Source: Acarospora socialis (taxonomy: Eukaryota; Ascomycota; Lecanoromycetes; Acarosporales; Acarosporaceae). From it: 64,000 nt of DNA. The stretch lies in NCBI GenBank assembly GCA_025617375.2, contig JAMYGW020000006.1, positions 749,001 through 813,000 on the forward strand. The letters run 5' to 3'. Of the stretch, positions 48,274-60,548 are shown in pieces. The notes under the pieces are model-generated. The model had not been told where the DNA came from. It made no database searches and saw only the letters and a program-made list of their open reading frames with translations. The first letter of the stretch is position 1; each line of letters begins with the position of its first letter. Made by a program: the position numbers and the translations under genes.

Positions 48274-51200
48274 CTATGGCTTTTCGCCCACTTTATTAAG
48301 ACCTTTCAGAGATCCAAGACTCAGCGCAAGACCCTGTGAGCGGCTGCGTATTCGAATAAATCCAGTCACTGGGCCATCGTCTCCCTCCTTTTCGATACTC
48401 AGATTTGCTAGAGCATCCTCGCCTGCAAACTTAATTAGAGCTGCATGTAAGTAATGGATCAGGAGGTGAATGGACTCACCAAAGACGCTCCGAGCATAGA
48501 GATTCGCGCTCAGAAACTGGCAGTCCCCCTTCAAAGATGCTTCAGGCGTAAGGCAACTCATATTCGTAGATTTCATCAATTGCGTCAAGAAGTCGCGAAG
48601 CGACTTCGCCTTCGAATTGATATTGACCTTGTTCTCCCACTCGAATTCGGTCCACATCGACCGGAACTGCGTCTCGGTACATTGTGCGGGTTGGATGTAG
48701 TCCATGATATCCACATGAACATCGTTAAGAATAACCACGTTGCTCTCTGTGGAGCTAGGGCCGTCATATACCACGTTGCCAAAGATAACGCCTGTATCTG
48801 TTGAGGACACTTTGATGGTCGATTGAACGTTCTGAAAGTCGTGCGGGCCAAGATTCTGTGTTGTTGGCCGCTCGACGACCTTGAGATCGCCAAGGGTAGC
48901 AAACTCGACCGACAAATTCTGCAATGTTTCCGTCGTTTGGTTTACCAGAAGGACGTCCAAGACGATGTCGAATTGGTGAACCTTGACGTAAGCTTCAGCG
49001 TAAACTGGGTCGGAGAAGCCTGTAAGTTGCACGACTCTGCTAAGCTTCGAGGACAGATCCTCAACGGTAGAGTCACCACCAGTAGCTTTCTCTAAGTCAA
49101 GGTCAATCTCATCCGCACCGTCACCGGCAGTTTTCTTCGTCAGTTGCCGGATGGAGACGACATCGTCAACTTGCACGGCTGTCTTCGCCTTCTCCACTGC
49201 CTCTTTCGCTGCACGTTTTTTCTCCTCCACTTGTACCATGGCACGGAATGCTTTCCTTGTGTCATCCAGGAATACTGTTTCCAGCTCCTTTTTCTCGACG
49301 AATTCGGCAAGACACCGTACACACGACATGATACGATCAACAGAATCTTCGTCGATTAGAGCTTTGACGAACTGTGACTGCCCAACTCTGATGATCGAGA
49401 TCATGATGAGCATCGCCTCAGCTCGGAGGGCATTTGTGCGCGCCGTATCCTGTGAGATTTCGGAATGGCGCATGACAAGTTTGGTCAAGGTTGAAGAGAG
49501 TACAGACGCCAGATAGTAGTCTCCATCGAGGATCAACTGCCGTAACGGTGGTTTCTGCGCCGCCTTGACAGCCTCTAGCTTCGCGGCTGTTGCGGATTGG
49601 CTGGTCAAGGCGCTTTCAGTGGCGTATGTGCCATCTGCCAGAACTCTCCGCGATCCTGTTGGTGCGGAGGGCTTAGCGTGACCGTTGATTTGCTCTTTAG
49701 GCTCTGCATTGTCGCCTGGTACCTCATCCAGTAGACGTTGCTCGGAAGCTAGAATTGGTATCTCCCCTAGGCTTGCTCGTATCCGTTTCCATGCTTCTCT
49801 GATGTCATTCGCTTCCAAGGAGTACTCGCCGACAATCCACAAAGCTCCCCTGTACACCTTGCCCGCTCGAACCTCACTCAACGTGGATACGAGACGTTCT
49901 ACTATTGATGGCCTCAGCTTCGGAAATTTCTCGACGACCTCTTTTACAAAAGAGATAATGTCGACGGCAGAGGTATTGTTGAAATCGGCTATGAAATCCA
50001 TAAGTAGTCCAACAACATTAGCTGCGACTTCCGAGAATTTGATGGCGCACTGGTGTATTGAATGAATCAGCAATTGTCGATATTCGTTGTTCTGTGAGAC
50101 TGTCAGTATCGGGAATACCAGACAAAACTAGATCTCAAACCTTCTCATATTGCTCATCTATGGTCTTGGACAACTCTTTCTTCAAGAGCATGACAACCTC
50201 TTCAACGTTTTTACTTGACACCATCTCAAGAGCTAAGGATAGGGCTTTCCTCCGAACATCTATGTCGGGACTTGAAAGTACTCGTAGAATCTCCATTGTG
50301 AGATCGTCGAGGACGCCTTCGTTCCTTTTACGTAGTTGATCCACCCGGTCGAGGACGATTAATTTCACGTTATTGTCGGCTTCTTTGATGCTCAACTCGA
50401 TGAACTTCGATGCAGCTGCCTTGACAGCTACGGGATTGCTGGTCATTGACGTTAGTGATGAAGCTGCCTCATACACCACAGTCGGAGCGCTAGCTTCGAG
50501 TAGATCGAAGATTAGACGTAGATATCGTGCCTGGGTAATATCTCAGCAGGTTCTTGCGTATTGCCTGCTGGATCACGCTTGAAACGTACCTTGTTTTGCG
50601 CATTTTGCACCGCGTCTTTCCGAATGAATTCCAGTTCGACCAGCTGGAGCAGCTCGTCCGCATTCGGAATACCATCGAACGCCCCACTCAAATACTCTAG
50701 GGCTTTCTGATGACTGATCGCTGACAAAGCAGCAAATGCATTTCTCTTGCAGGTGTGGTCACTCTCACTTTCAAGGAATGCCTGTATGAGTTCAGGGGCG
50801 TCGGGTATGAGAGACTCTGAGTGCTGGTAGATGGAAGAAACGGCCCACACGGCGTTCTTTCGGACGTACGCATGCCGGTGCTCGAGACATGATCTAGTTG
50901 TGGATAAGAGAGGTTCGATCAATTCCGGTTCTCGAAGTTTGCACAAGAAACGAAGGGTATTGCCGCGAATGTATTCGTTAGGGTGCTGTAGGTCGTTTCG
51001 TATACCGTTACTATTCCCTGACATTAGATATCTCCAGGCATGGACGAGGCTACAAGAGACGGTACCAGACAAGGATCATCTCCTGCTTCAGCTTTCCTCC
51101 GGCATCCAGCTTCGGACATATCTCGTAGTAAAAGTAAAGCAGCTTTTTCAGAGGCTTGCTCTTTGATGGCATGACGAATCGAATTATGTGCATCAACAAT

Positions 51201-51370
51201 TGCGGCATCGGGTCCCCATTGAGCATGACGGTGAGAATCCGCTTCATGGTCTCCACCTTTGACTCGTCCGTGCCTTTCTCTAACTGTGTCTTTAATTCTT
51301 GGAGCGTAGGTTGATCCGCAGTATTGTCCTGGTGTACCATGCTGTACGCATGGTCAAGAAAAGACGACAT
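48274..51370 (-). CDS. SEC26: coatomer subunit beta (beta-COP, Sec26)
   Basis: Five exons (51370-51066, 51010-50590, 50530-50141, 50091-48480, 48422-48274) give 958 residues, typical of beta-COP. The N-terminal adaptin-like HEAT solenoid contains HPNEYIRGNTLRFLCKLREP, HRHAYVRKNAVWAVSSIYQH and CKRNAFAALSAISHQKALEY. The C-terminal appendage contains KVHQFDIVLDVLLVNQTTET, NVVILNDVHVDIMDYIQPA and, across the last intron, FGEDALANLSIEKE. Beta-COP is one of seven subunits of the COPI coat that returns vesicles from Golgi to ER. The last intron is 57 bases (48479-48423), a multiple of three without an in-frame stop, so an unspliced reading stays open. The donor of intron 3 (GTTTGA) is atypical. Identification firm. 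Confidence 0.96.
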
Positions 51371-51751
51371 AATGGCCAGCCGATCGTCCCTAGCCCTTGT
51401 CTGTCGGTGCTTTATGTCCTCTTACGGCTCCGCAGAGCCCCCCGTTGGCATGTATAACAATGTGGCCAAAATAAAAAGCACTAGCTGACCGACTCGAGAG
51501 ATTTGATCGTTGGAGATAGAAGGGAAGTAGTCCGAGCTTGACTCCTGAGGGTATGCTGCTTGCTTGTGTTTCTTGGTTCTAAGGTTTCAGGGACATGTTG
51601 TTCACTGGCGCGTTCCATAACCAAAAATGTGTGCTTACCTAACTTGCGTGAAGGCGGTGAAGCCTTATTGGTGACCGAAGACAGCCCACCATCACGAACA
51701 TCGATAAGATCCCGGTGGTACACGATTCCCCAGTCAGTCAACTTAAGCAGC
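51371..51751. promoter_or_regulatory. compact divergent promoter of SEC26 and MAGO
   Basis: 381 bases between divergent start codons. A perfect 5-base stem (GGCTC/GAGCC, loop CGCA) is at 51426-51439. No TATA box seen. Confidence 0.4.
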
Positions 51752-52569
51752 ATGGCCGCCTCCAACGAGCCATTCTACGTACGATACTAGTATGTTATCC
51801 TGCAATCGTAGAAAGCCAGAAGCTGGGCTGACAAATCTGCAGCTCGGGGCATTCAGGGCGCTTTGGGCATGAGTTTTTAGGTAGCCTCCAGCTGCGCAAG
51901 GGTTCTTGGGTCCTTGAATCTATGACTTACTGCTTCCGATTCACAGAATTCGACTTCCGCACCCTGGGCGATGGGAGGAGTGCCTCTGCGCGATATGCGA
52001 ACAACTCAAATTACAGAAATGACTCGCTGATCAGAAAAGAGAGTATGTCAATTTCCTGATACGCTTGAGATACGGAGAAGCTGATAGTGTAAAGTGTGTG
52101 TGAGCTCTCTTTTGATCGCCGAGATCAAGCGTATCATCAAGGAGAGCGAGATCATGAAGTATAACATTCCCCGGACCGTCCTGTGGCCCAGACGCTGAAC
52201 GGCTATGCAGGGAAGATGATGCGAAATGGCCACAGAAGAACAAGGATGGGCGGCAGGAGCTGGAGATCAGGCTGGGCAACGAACACATTTCATTCGAGGT
52301 ACGGCTGTTCGGAATATATTGCGGACTTATGAGAACATTCGTTGAAGAATTTCTACAGACGGCCAAGATTGGGTCTCTGGTTGATGTCACGGAATCGGCG
52401 GACCCAGAAGGGCTACGAGTGTTCTACTACCTCGTCCAGGACTTGAAGGCACTCGTATTTTCGTTGATAGCCTTACACTTCAAGGTAAGACCGACAACTT
52501 CCATTCTCGGTCTTGGTACGGTGTTTTGTCTAACATGCGTTCATTGGCAAATAGATCAAACCGATCTAG
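51752..52569 (+). CDS. MAGO: Mago nashi, exon-junction-complex core protein
   Basis: Seven exons (51752-51789, 51843-51880, 51947-52042, 52095-52158, 52211-52298, 52359-52484, 52555-52569) give 154 residues. The joined sequence follows the family almost residue by residue: [98 protein letters not shown] and the end ALHFKIKPI. Mago pairs with Y14 and locks eIF4A3 onto spliced mRNA in the exon junction complex. The last exon is 15 bases and encodes IKPI plus stop. Six introns in a gene of 818 bases make it the most intron-dense gene in the window. Identification certain. Confidence 0.98.
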
Positions 52570-52979
52570 TATCGAACGGTTGAGAATGTGGGGACCTGGA
52601 ATAGGTAGTCAATGGCGTTCTTGAGCGGTCATACCCTAGAGCGATGTACTTTATAATAAAGATAAATTCGGTGACATGAAAATTCTCAGAGAAATAGAAA
52701 TGTTGTTGGTTCTGTCCTGCACTTCGCTGCAGCGTTTCGATCTAGACTGATCAACATGCGAGCACTCACAGAGAGACATCTTCCCCGCCATCACGGACAT
52801 GAACGTGACGAACTGATCATCCCTGCCCTTTCTCTCCTGGACATTACGACGCCATCTTCCCCACGCCATATTCTCTCTGACCGTGACCTTCATTTCTATC
52901 AATTTGTTTTGCTTCGCATTTGTATTTTGTATCCTTTGAGTTCCTATGCATTGCTACTGAATCCCTTCCGCCTCCTCCA
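52570..52979. other. intergenic interval, promoter of VID24
   Basis: 410 bases between the MAGO stop and the VID24 start. No gene supported. Confidence 0.45.
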
Positions 52980-54261
52980 ATGCCGACTCCGAACGATGAG
53001 ACCCTCCATCTTCAGTCCGTCACCGATCCTCATGTAGAGCGGCCGACGCACACGACCTGCCCGCCGGAGGTCGAGAGGGTGAATGTCTGGAGGATTCAAG
53101 GTGACGATGTCATCGCGCGCGAAGAAAGTTCCGTTGAGGCTGCGCATGAGGTGCAGCGGACACCTCCAGCGAATGCGAGCGATTTCGGCCCAACGGATAC
53201 GCAACACACGGATCAGTCGCACACAAAGCAGATGGAGATCGAAGAAGCTGCCAGCAGCCCGGATGGCATGAGTCTGTGGGGCCTGTCGCCGGAAACCAAA
53301 GAGAGCGAACAGAGACTGTCTCCCGTTCCGACGTCGCCTCCCGCGGCGGCGTACTCTTCCTCTTCTTCGATGCGATACGAGTTCTCTAATGTTAGAGTAC
53401 GATATTTGACAACTATGGCAAGTCTATATGAGAGTAACTTCCGGCTGATGGGTCCTTAGCTCTTGCCTAACTCAACCTCTTCCTTCCTCCGCGCCGGCAG
53501 CAAGTTCCAGGGCACGCAACAATCCGAGCGTCAGAAGTACGAGGTGCAAGTGGAGATCAAGCACGTTGACATGGCCGAATCCTTCCTCTGCGGATACCTA
53601 CGCATCCAAGGTCAGTCGTGCCAATCCGTTCCCCTCCCCTCGCCACAATAACACTTGCCAACTCACCCTTCCTCATCTCAGGCTTGACCGACGAACACCC
53701 CACACTCACCACCTACTTCGAAGGCGAGATCATCGGCACCAAGCACACCTTCCAGACCAAGCACGAAGCCTGGGGCGCGACCGAAAAATCCGACATGCAG
53801 CACTGGGCGCAGTTTCCGGCGTGGCGGCCGCTGGCCAAGCAGGCGAAGAAGGCCGACTTCAACTACAAGAACTTTGCGCAGCGCGAGAACATCTTCATGC
53901 GCTGGAAGGAGTATTTCCTCGTGCCCGACCACCGCGTCCGGGCCATCTCCGGCGCCAGCTTCGAGGGTTTCTACTACATCTGCTTCAACCAGGTCGCCGG
54001 CACCGTCAGCGGCATTTACTTTCATGCCAAGAGCGAGAGGTATGTTTGAAGTTTTTGCTAGGAAGATAGTCCAGCATACCACACCTCTTTGATATGTGTG
54101 ATGGGACTACTAAGTGCACAGATACACATCGAAATCCCCCCACCCCCCCCGGGACTATCGTACATCGCAAAGGCTGACCGAACATGGTAAACAGGTTCCA
54201 ACAACTCGAACTCACACACGTCCCCGACCGCGGCTGTTACGGCGCAATGGAGTTTCGATGA
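52980..54261 (+). CDS. VID24: GID E3 ligase substrate receptor Vid24/Gid4
   Basis: Four exons (52980-53396, 53460-53610, 53682-54039, 54195-54261) give 330 residues. A disordered N-terminus (1-140) precedes the Vid24 beta-barrel: LRAGSKFQGTQQSERQKYEV, IKHVDMAESFLCGYLRIQG, EHPTLTTYFEGEIIG, TEKSDMQHWAQFPAW, FMRWKEYFLVPDH, ASFEGFYYICFNQVAGTVSG and the end ERFQQLELTHVPDRGCYGAM. Gid4 recognises Pro/N-degrons and directs gluconeogenic enzymes such as fructose-1,6-bisphosphatase to the GID/CTLH ubiquitin ligase when glucose returns. The first intron (53397-53459) was chosen because it yields RLLPNSTSSFLRAGSKF in frame. The last intron holds a C-rich tract at about 54136-54150. Identification firm. 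Confidence 0.95.
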
Positions 54262-55031
54262 ACCGTCACGACACCACACTCAACCGAAACGACGGAGGGG
54301 GAAACGGGGACCTGTCTACGTACCTCACCAGCGACGGAGTGTAACGGGCCTCACCTTTTCCCATTCCTTTCCAACTGTCTATTTTCGCAAGAACCTTGTT
54401 TCTGCCATCTCGTGTAGTTTGGATGGTATGGAGGATGCTTTTTTCCTGGAAACCTATCTAGGGTTGGCTTGTGCTGAGCTTCGGCAGGATCATGACTTAC
54501 GGTAGGGATACTCGACATGTCGTTGGCCAGATCTGACTACTTTTGGGAAATCATTTGTCGATAGCTACGGATAGGGCGCCGAGGGCGGGCGAAATGATGA
54601 CTTAGGTAGTTATGAGATATGTCGGTGGCTTAATGATCTCGTCTCTGGGCATTGAATTTCCACCGTTGTGATTGTCAGATCCATGACCAGACCGAGAGAG
54701 TGGCGCATGAGTCGTGACTGTCATGAATTGGACTGGGTTTGTGATCTCGAGTAAGAAATCGTATATGAACCCCTCATCTTCCCGGGCTGACCCAGCCTGA
54801 ATGGCGGAGAGGGATAGCTTGATGTTTACGATGCTAGCCAGAGGCTTACTGTGAAGAGAAAGCTTCCATGTGCCTTGACCGACAGACGAAGCATCAGAGC
54901 AAGCGAGACAACCCACGCATGCTCCGATGATAGGTAGGAAGGTGAATGCAGGAGAATTGATTCTTAGCAACCATCTTCCCATCCCCAAACCACCTAAACT
55001 CGCCCTCGCTCTACTCTACACAACCAATACC
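54262..55031. other. convergent intergenic interval between VID24 and GCN20
   Basis: 770 bases between two 3' ends. A 128-codon minus frame at 54602-54988 has no recognisable feature and was not accepted. Confidence 0.45.
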
Positions 55032-57589
55032 CTATCTCTGAGCCTGTACAACCCCGGCCTCATTCGCCTGCGCCGTAATCCGCTTCTTATACGCCTTGAC
55101 ATCGCCGGGAAACTTCTCGACCGTGCCGCCATCACAGACCCACAGACTACTGCAAACCGTCTGCAGCATCGTCACATCATGCGACACCATCAGGACGCCA
55201 CCGCCGAAATTCCTCAGCGCCGCCGACAGCGCGTCCATGGCCTCGATGTCCAGATGATTGGACGGCTCGTCCAGCACGAGGATGTGCGGGTTCGTCAAGC
55301 TCAGACAGGCAAAGGCAACGCGCGACTTCTGGCCGCCGGACAGGAGCTCCATTTTCTGCAGGCCCGTCATGCCCGTGATGCCGAAGGCGCCGAGGTGGCG
55401 GCGGTATTCCTCGTCGGCTTTGCCCGGGTAGTTTTTGGCCATGAACCCGACGGCGGAGGCGTTCATGTCGAGGGCGTCGACGTGGTGCTGGGCGAAGAAG
55501 CCGATGCGGAGCCGGGGGTTCTGCGAGATCAGCCCTGACGAAGGTTGCAGCTGGCCGATGAGCAGTTTGAGGACGGTGGTTTTGCCGGCGCCGTTGGGGC
55601 CGACGATGCCGATGCGCGAGTCGAGTTGCACGTCAAGGTCGACGTTGCGAAGGAGGGGCTTGTCGGGAGTGTAGCCGAAGGAGACGCCGCTCATCTGAAT
55701 AATGGGTGGGGAGAGTTTCTCGACGTCGGGGAATTTGAAGTGCACGATGTATTCGTTCTCCGGAGGCTCCAGGATCGGCATCTTTTCGAGCTTCTTGATT
55801 CGAGATTGTGCTTCGGAGGACTTGGCTGCATTGTAGCGGAACTTGTCGATGAAAGCTTGAAGATGAGCGCGCTGTGCCATCTGATTCTCATACTCCCGCT
55901 TGGCCGTCTTTCGGCGCTCCTCTTTCGTGGCATAGAAGGAGTCTGACGGTCGTTGCTCAGTACGATGCCTTTCTAGATGTCAATGCTGCGCACTTACCAA
56001 AATCGGCGCCTTTGTAGTAGTCCAAGCGCTCCGAGTGTTGATGTATGATGTCCGTAGCTACTTCATTGAGGAATGCTCGGTCGTGGGAAACCACCAAGAG
56101 AGTGCTGGGATAGCCTTGGAGATAGTTTGACAAAAAGGTAATAGAGGGCACGTCCAACATGTTGGAAGGTTCTGCAGCATGTCAACACGGGATGTCCTAG
56201 ACGCAACAGGCCTGGACATACCGTCGAGGAGTAAAAGATCTGGTTCACAGAACAAAGCTCTTGCCAATGCCAGTCGCATCCTCCATCCTCCAGAAAAGGT
56301 TTTTGTTGCGTTATGCTGTCTCTCTTCGGAAAACCCAAGGCCGGCTAGAATACTCGCTGCCCGAGACTCTGCCTTGTCTGACTCCATTTCGGATAGCTTG
56401 GCGTGGATATCACTCAGGGTGTTGTCAAGTCCTTCCCGCTGTCGATCAAGCTTCTCGGCGTCTGTAGACGTGTCCGCCATGGAAGATCGTTCAGCCTCTA
56501 TGTCGGCGAGTTGCTTGGTTATTTTCTATTACGATATCAGTACCGAAGTGTACTGCTTGGTACGTATAGGTCTACCTCTTGCTCAGCGAGTAAATGTTTG
56601 CGCCACACGTCCGCATCCAGTACTGCTTGCAAAGCAGGCGTGTCATCGCCCAGGATCTACATGATCTCGTCAGTCTCCGTTCAGCCGCAAGCTCATAACA
56701 ATGCATGAGCGTTGCAGAGCAGGTATTCGAACCTCTTGTTCGACGTGGAGAATAGAGATATGGGTCGGGATAGCCAAATCTCTTCTGCTCAGCGCTCGGA
56801 GAAGAGTACTCTTTCCGATGCCGTTTTGACCAACCAGACCATACCTGCGACCATAGGCAAGTGTCAACGAGGTATCGGTTAAGATACGCTTGCCTCCGAT
56901 GGATACATCGACGCCGTCGACTTTGATGTCCTTGCTCTTGGATGCCTGATCTGACCCTAGCTGCAGCGGGTTCACGGCCATGAAGAACTCCTCGTACGAC
57001 TGAGCATCATCTGGCTGAGCCAGTAGTCGAGAAGCTTCGTACTCGACATTCTTCATCACTTTGCGGTCTTGTTTCGCCCGAATCTTCCGTTCCGCTTTCT
57101 CGAGCTTCTTCTTGTCCACTCGTGATTCGACCTTCCTGGCGTTGGCGGACTCCAAGTCGACACCACCACCGGTCAACCCAAGGGTCGACGAGACGTTCCT
57201 CTGCGAACCGACTTGGATGGTGTGGTCAAGCTTCTTGGCCGTCGAAGCCATCTGCCTCCTTTCGCCGTCGACGCCATTCGCGGCGCTGAGTTTGGAAATG
57301 AATTTCTCCACCAAATTCCGGATCGTCGTCTCATTCTGCTCGGATAAGTCACCCGAGGCAGATAGCAAGAGCGCTGTGATGGCTTCGCCGGCTTCGCTAA
57401 GTGGCGATATGCCATTGCTGTCCGCATCTGGCACATATGCATTCGAAGCATGGGTGAGATAGCCCTAAAAGTCAAAGCGGCCAGATCAGCACTTGCAGTA
57501 TCCCAATTCGAATTGCATGAACGCACGACAGAATAATCGGAGATGATATGGTCGATGCCGGGAATCTGAGCTCTGATTTCCGTTTCCAT
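55032..57589 (-). CDS. GCN20: ABCF-type ATPase Gcn20
   Basis: Six exons (57589-57527, 57464-56733, 56656-56576, 56525-56222, 56171-55998, 55942-55032) give 754 residues, the size of yeast Gcn20 (752). The N-terminal Gcn1-binding region (1-190) precedes two ABC domains without membrane helices. The first has Walker A GLVGQNGIGKSTLL, signature TFSGGWRMRLALARAL and Walker B DLLLLDEPSNMLDV (restored across an intron). The second has Walker A GIVGPNGAGKTTVL, signature ELLSGGQKSRVAFA and Walker B HILVLDEPSNHLDI, each with its H-loop (VVSHDRAFL, MVSHDVTML). Gcn20 with Gcn1 passes the uncharged-tRNA signal from the ribosome to the eIF2-alpha kinase Gcn2 in amino-acid starvation. All ATPase motifs are intact. 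Confidence 0.96.
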
Positions 57590-60548
57590 ATTCGGGCAGG
57601 AGTGGAGCAATAAATAAGTATTGTGGCGTAATAGAAAGGTAATTTGACGCAATGCACCTGGAGTACGAGATTTGTAGGTAGACCCCTGTACTGTACTTTG
57701 GGGTAACGTCCTCGTAGTATTCGAGTATCTCGGTAAGTACAGGTAGGTAGGTACAAAGTTACTGTGAGGCCAGCTGGAATGATTTCACGCCTCCGGCTCC
57801 TGTGGGCTGTATGCGTATGTGTAGGCTGTAAGGATTCAACTCCGTATCGACCATCAACCCTGTCCGATCGAGCCGTGTCAAAATCGGCAGTCAGTCAAAT
57901 ACCCTTAATGTGTCAATATCAATGGAGGCCGTTAAGGTGCTCTTAAGCCTCGGACATATCCTTCTCGAATAATTCGACGAGATACAAAATAAAGATCCCG
58001 TCAAAAGAACAATTTCAAGAGATGAGGTCCGGCAACGAATCAGAAATCAGAGACGCGCGACCTTTTTCTCGAATCACTGGATCACTCGGATCGACCATCT
58101 GAGACGCGCAGGATTCGTAATTTAGGCGGCCCCATGGCCTGGCGAGACGGTCGTCCAGTCAGATATCAGAGGCTAGTTAGGTAAGAGCCCACTTCGTTTC
58201 GTGCTGCTCAATCAAGGCATTCCGTGCAGCGGTGATCCTCGACTTGCAGTAGTGAGCACCTTAGGAGGTACTGCATAAACTTATAATCCCTGATGTTTAA
58301 CTTACTAAGAGATCTAAAAGAGTACCTACCTTACTACCTATATGTTACACGTTCGTACGCTGATTGGTATAATAACATAACCTCAGTGTATCGGTCCATA
58401 AGGTACCTACCTACCTACCTAGTTGTACGGATGTACATAACGCTCGACGCGGTGGAGCTGAAGATCTACAGTAGAACAGCTGGCTACAAAACCGGTCATT
58501 GAACTTAGGTTGCTGATCTACGACCTATGTTGCAATTGACGTCGACGGAGCTAGCGTGAGAGAAGCGTGAGAACCGGTTTGAGAGGCTTGAATGCCAAGT
58601 CAACAGCTGCCAATGCAAGCTATATCCTGACATGTTGAATGCCGTACTTACCGTTTTGCTGAAAGTATGAAAACGCCATCTGCTTTGTACGTGTCTTTCG
58701 GTAAGGTCAGACCTTGATACCTACCTACCTTGGGATCTCGACCCCGCTACGGTGCTTTTGCTGCCTCGCCTGTTCGCTGCTGCGGAGCAAAAAGGGCTGA
58801 TACATCCTGCCTACTTCCCCGCCACTCAAGCGTGTGAGCCGTCACACAAGGAGGCCTCGGAAAGGGAAGGAAAGCAAGTTTGCTTTTGTTTGCCTGCGAA
58901 GTGAGTAGCAAAGCAGTTCATGAAATGGCTGTATCAGGGCATCTTACATAGATTCGAGGTTGTCGAGCACTCGTGTCTTCGTGTAAGAGAGTGCTCGTCG
59001 AGCCAGACTCCATACCAATCTCGCTCTACCTTACCGACTCGTAACTCAGATGTTGATACCGCAGTAATCTATTTTTACGCGTGCGTTTAGGCGACCTTAA
59101 GAAGAGCCCCAGAACCCTTGTCGTCCACATCGCCTGGAAGCTGGAATTCAAACACGGCTGGCTGGGTCCGAAGCATGGGTTCGTGATTGGGGCTCAGATC
59201 AGTATCGGATCGTCAATACACGGCCAATCCGATCGCGGTCCAACGTACTACTGCCTGCAGCTTGTTGCTTGCTTCTTATGTGTACGAGTACACATACTGC
59301 TCACTTGCTTCCTGCGCGATCACTGCCCCCTACTTTTGCCGGGACGTCGCCTCAGAGGCACAACACTGGCCACAGGGCCGAGAGGGACGATAGCTTATAA
59401 AGCCCTCAATTTGTAACAGCCGGTGGAGCTCTCTTTTGCCTGGGGAAGCCGTTATGTCTTCAGACAGCCTTGGAAGAGCCGGAACACATCAGAGAGGGTC
59501 GTAACGCTTCGCTCTTCTTGACCCTGGCGGTCCTTAGCTGAGAGCTGCCCTTGGAAATCTTAAAAGCTTCTTCTCTCCGCTTCCTGTGAGTTGGAGGCGA
59601 CGGCACCCTGCCTAGCGGCTCGGGGTTCGGGGCGTACAGGATTAAGAGAACAGAAAACGACGGTCCCACTGAGGGGAACATGATGCAGTTTCCGGTTCCA
59701 TCTTCTGTAAATGCAAAAGGCTCAGCAGTATGCGTAGTGCAGCAATGTTCTGTTGTGCTTTCTCTTTTCTCGTGATCTGGCAGGGAATCCTGATAGGAGA
59801 ATTTATCATACCCGTACAATTACTCATACCACACCCGGACCAGGCGATATGATGCTTCTTTTGGTTCTTGCGGATTCAATTGCCACGACTCTGTCGGGTG
59901 CAAGCACACATTCTATGCCATCTGCCATAAGTGACGTGAATTGACCTGTCTATTGTACGGAGTTGCTCGACAAGAAACATACATACGAAAACACCATCAT
60001 TCCATCATTATTGTATTCCTACAAATATGTTAAAGTAAGTATTATATCTATTGTATGCATCTGTGCGTGTAAGGTATGATATATGTAACGGCAAGCCTGT
60101 CGAGTGTTTTGGCGGCACTCCGTGAATTACTAGCGTCTCTCACAATACTTGGCTTTTGGTTTTTGCCTACCTTACCGATTCACCTCACTCATTGACTCTG
60201 ACTTACCTGACGCTTTCTAATTCACCGACTTACCCAGACGGTGTGCTCAAGATGAGGAGGTGAATAATGTAGCAGCTATGTGCTAAGATACAAACTGTGT
60301 CATAAAATCTCCAATACCATTGTTTTCACGCCCTTAATCTCTGTGCCGCTCCCAAGAGCTCGTGGTTGGTGGTGTTGACATTCGCTTCTTCTTGCGAGGT
60401 CGTTGTCCAATTAGGCGTTGAACTCTCAGTCTCAAACCTCACGATGCTCGTGTGTCGACTCACATTAACGCCGAGAAATACAGTGACCGTGCTCGAATCC
60501 GCTGAGGTCGGCGGCTTCAGGCACTGGTAGCTATTCGACCCAGGGAAA
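57590..60548. other. large gene-poor divergent interval
   Basis: About 2.96 kb between GCN20 and the Byr4-like gene. (TACC)n tracts occur at 57737-57755 and 58397-58421, and TACCTTACCGA-like motifs near 59029 and 60167. Frames such as 59081-59416 and 59460-59819 have no recognisable domain. No tRNA or other RNA gene found by eye. Confidence 0.5.

Noticed and set aside
48274-51370. Reading SEC26 without its last intron as the true protein
   Set aside because: The 57-base segment has a GTGAGT donor and TTTGCAG acceptor, and its removal restores the conserved FGEDALANLS segment.
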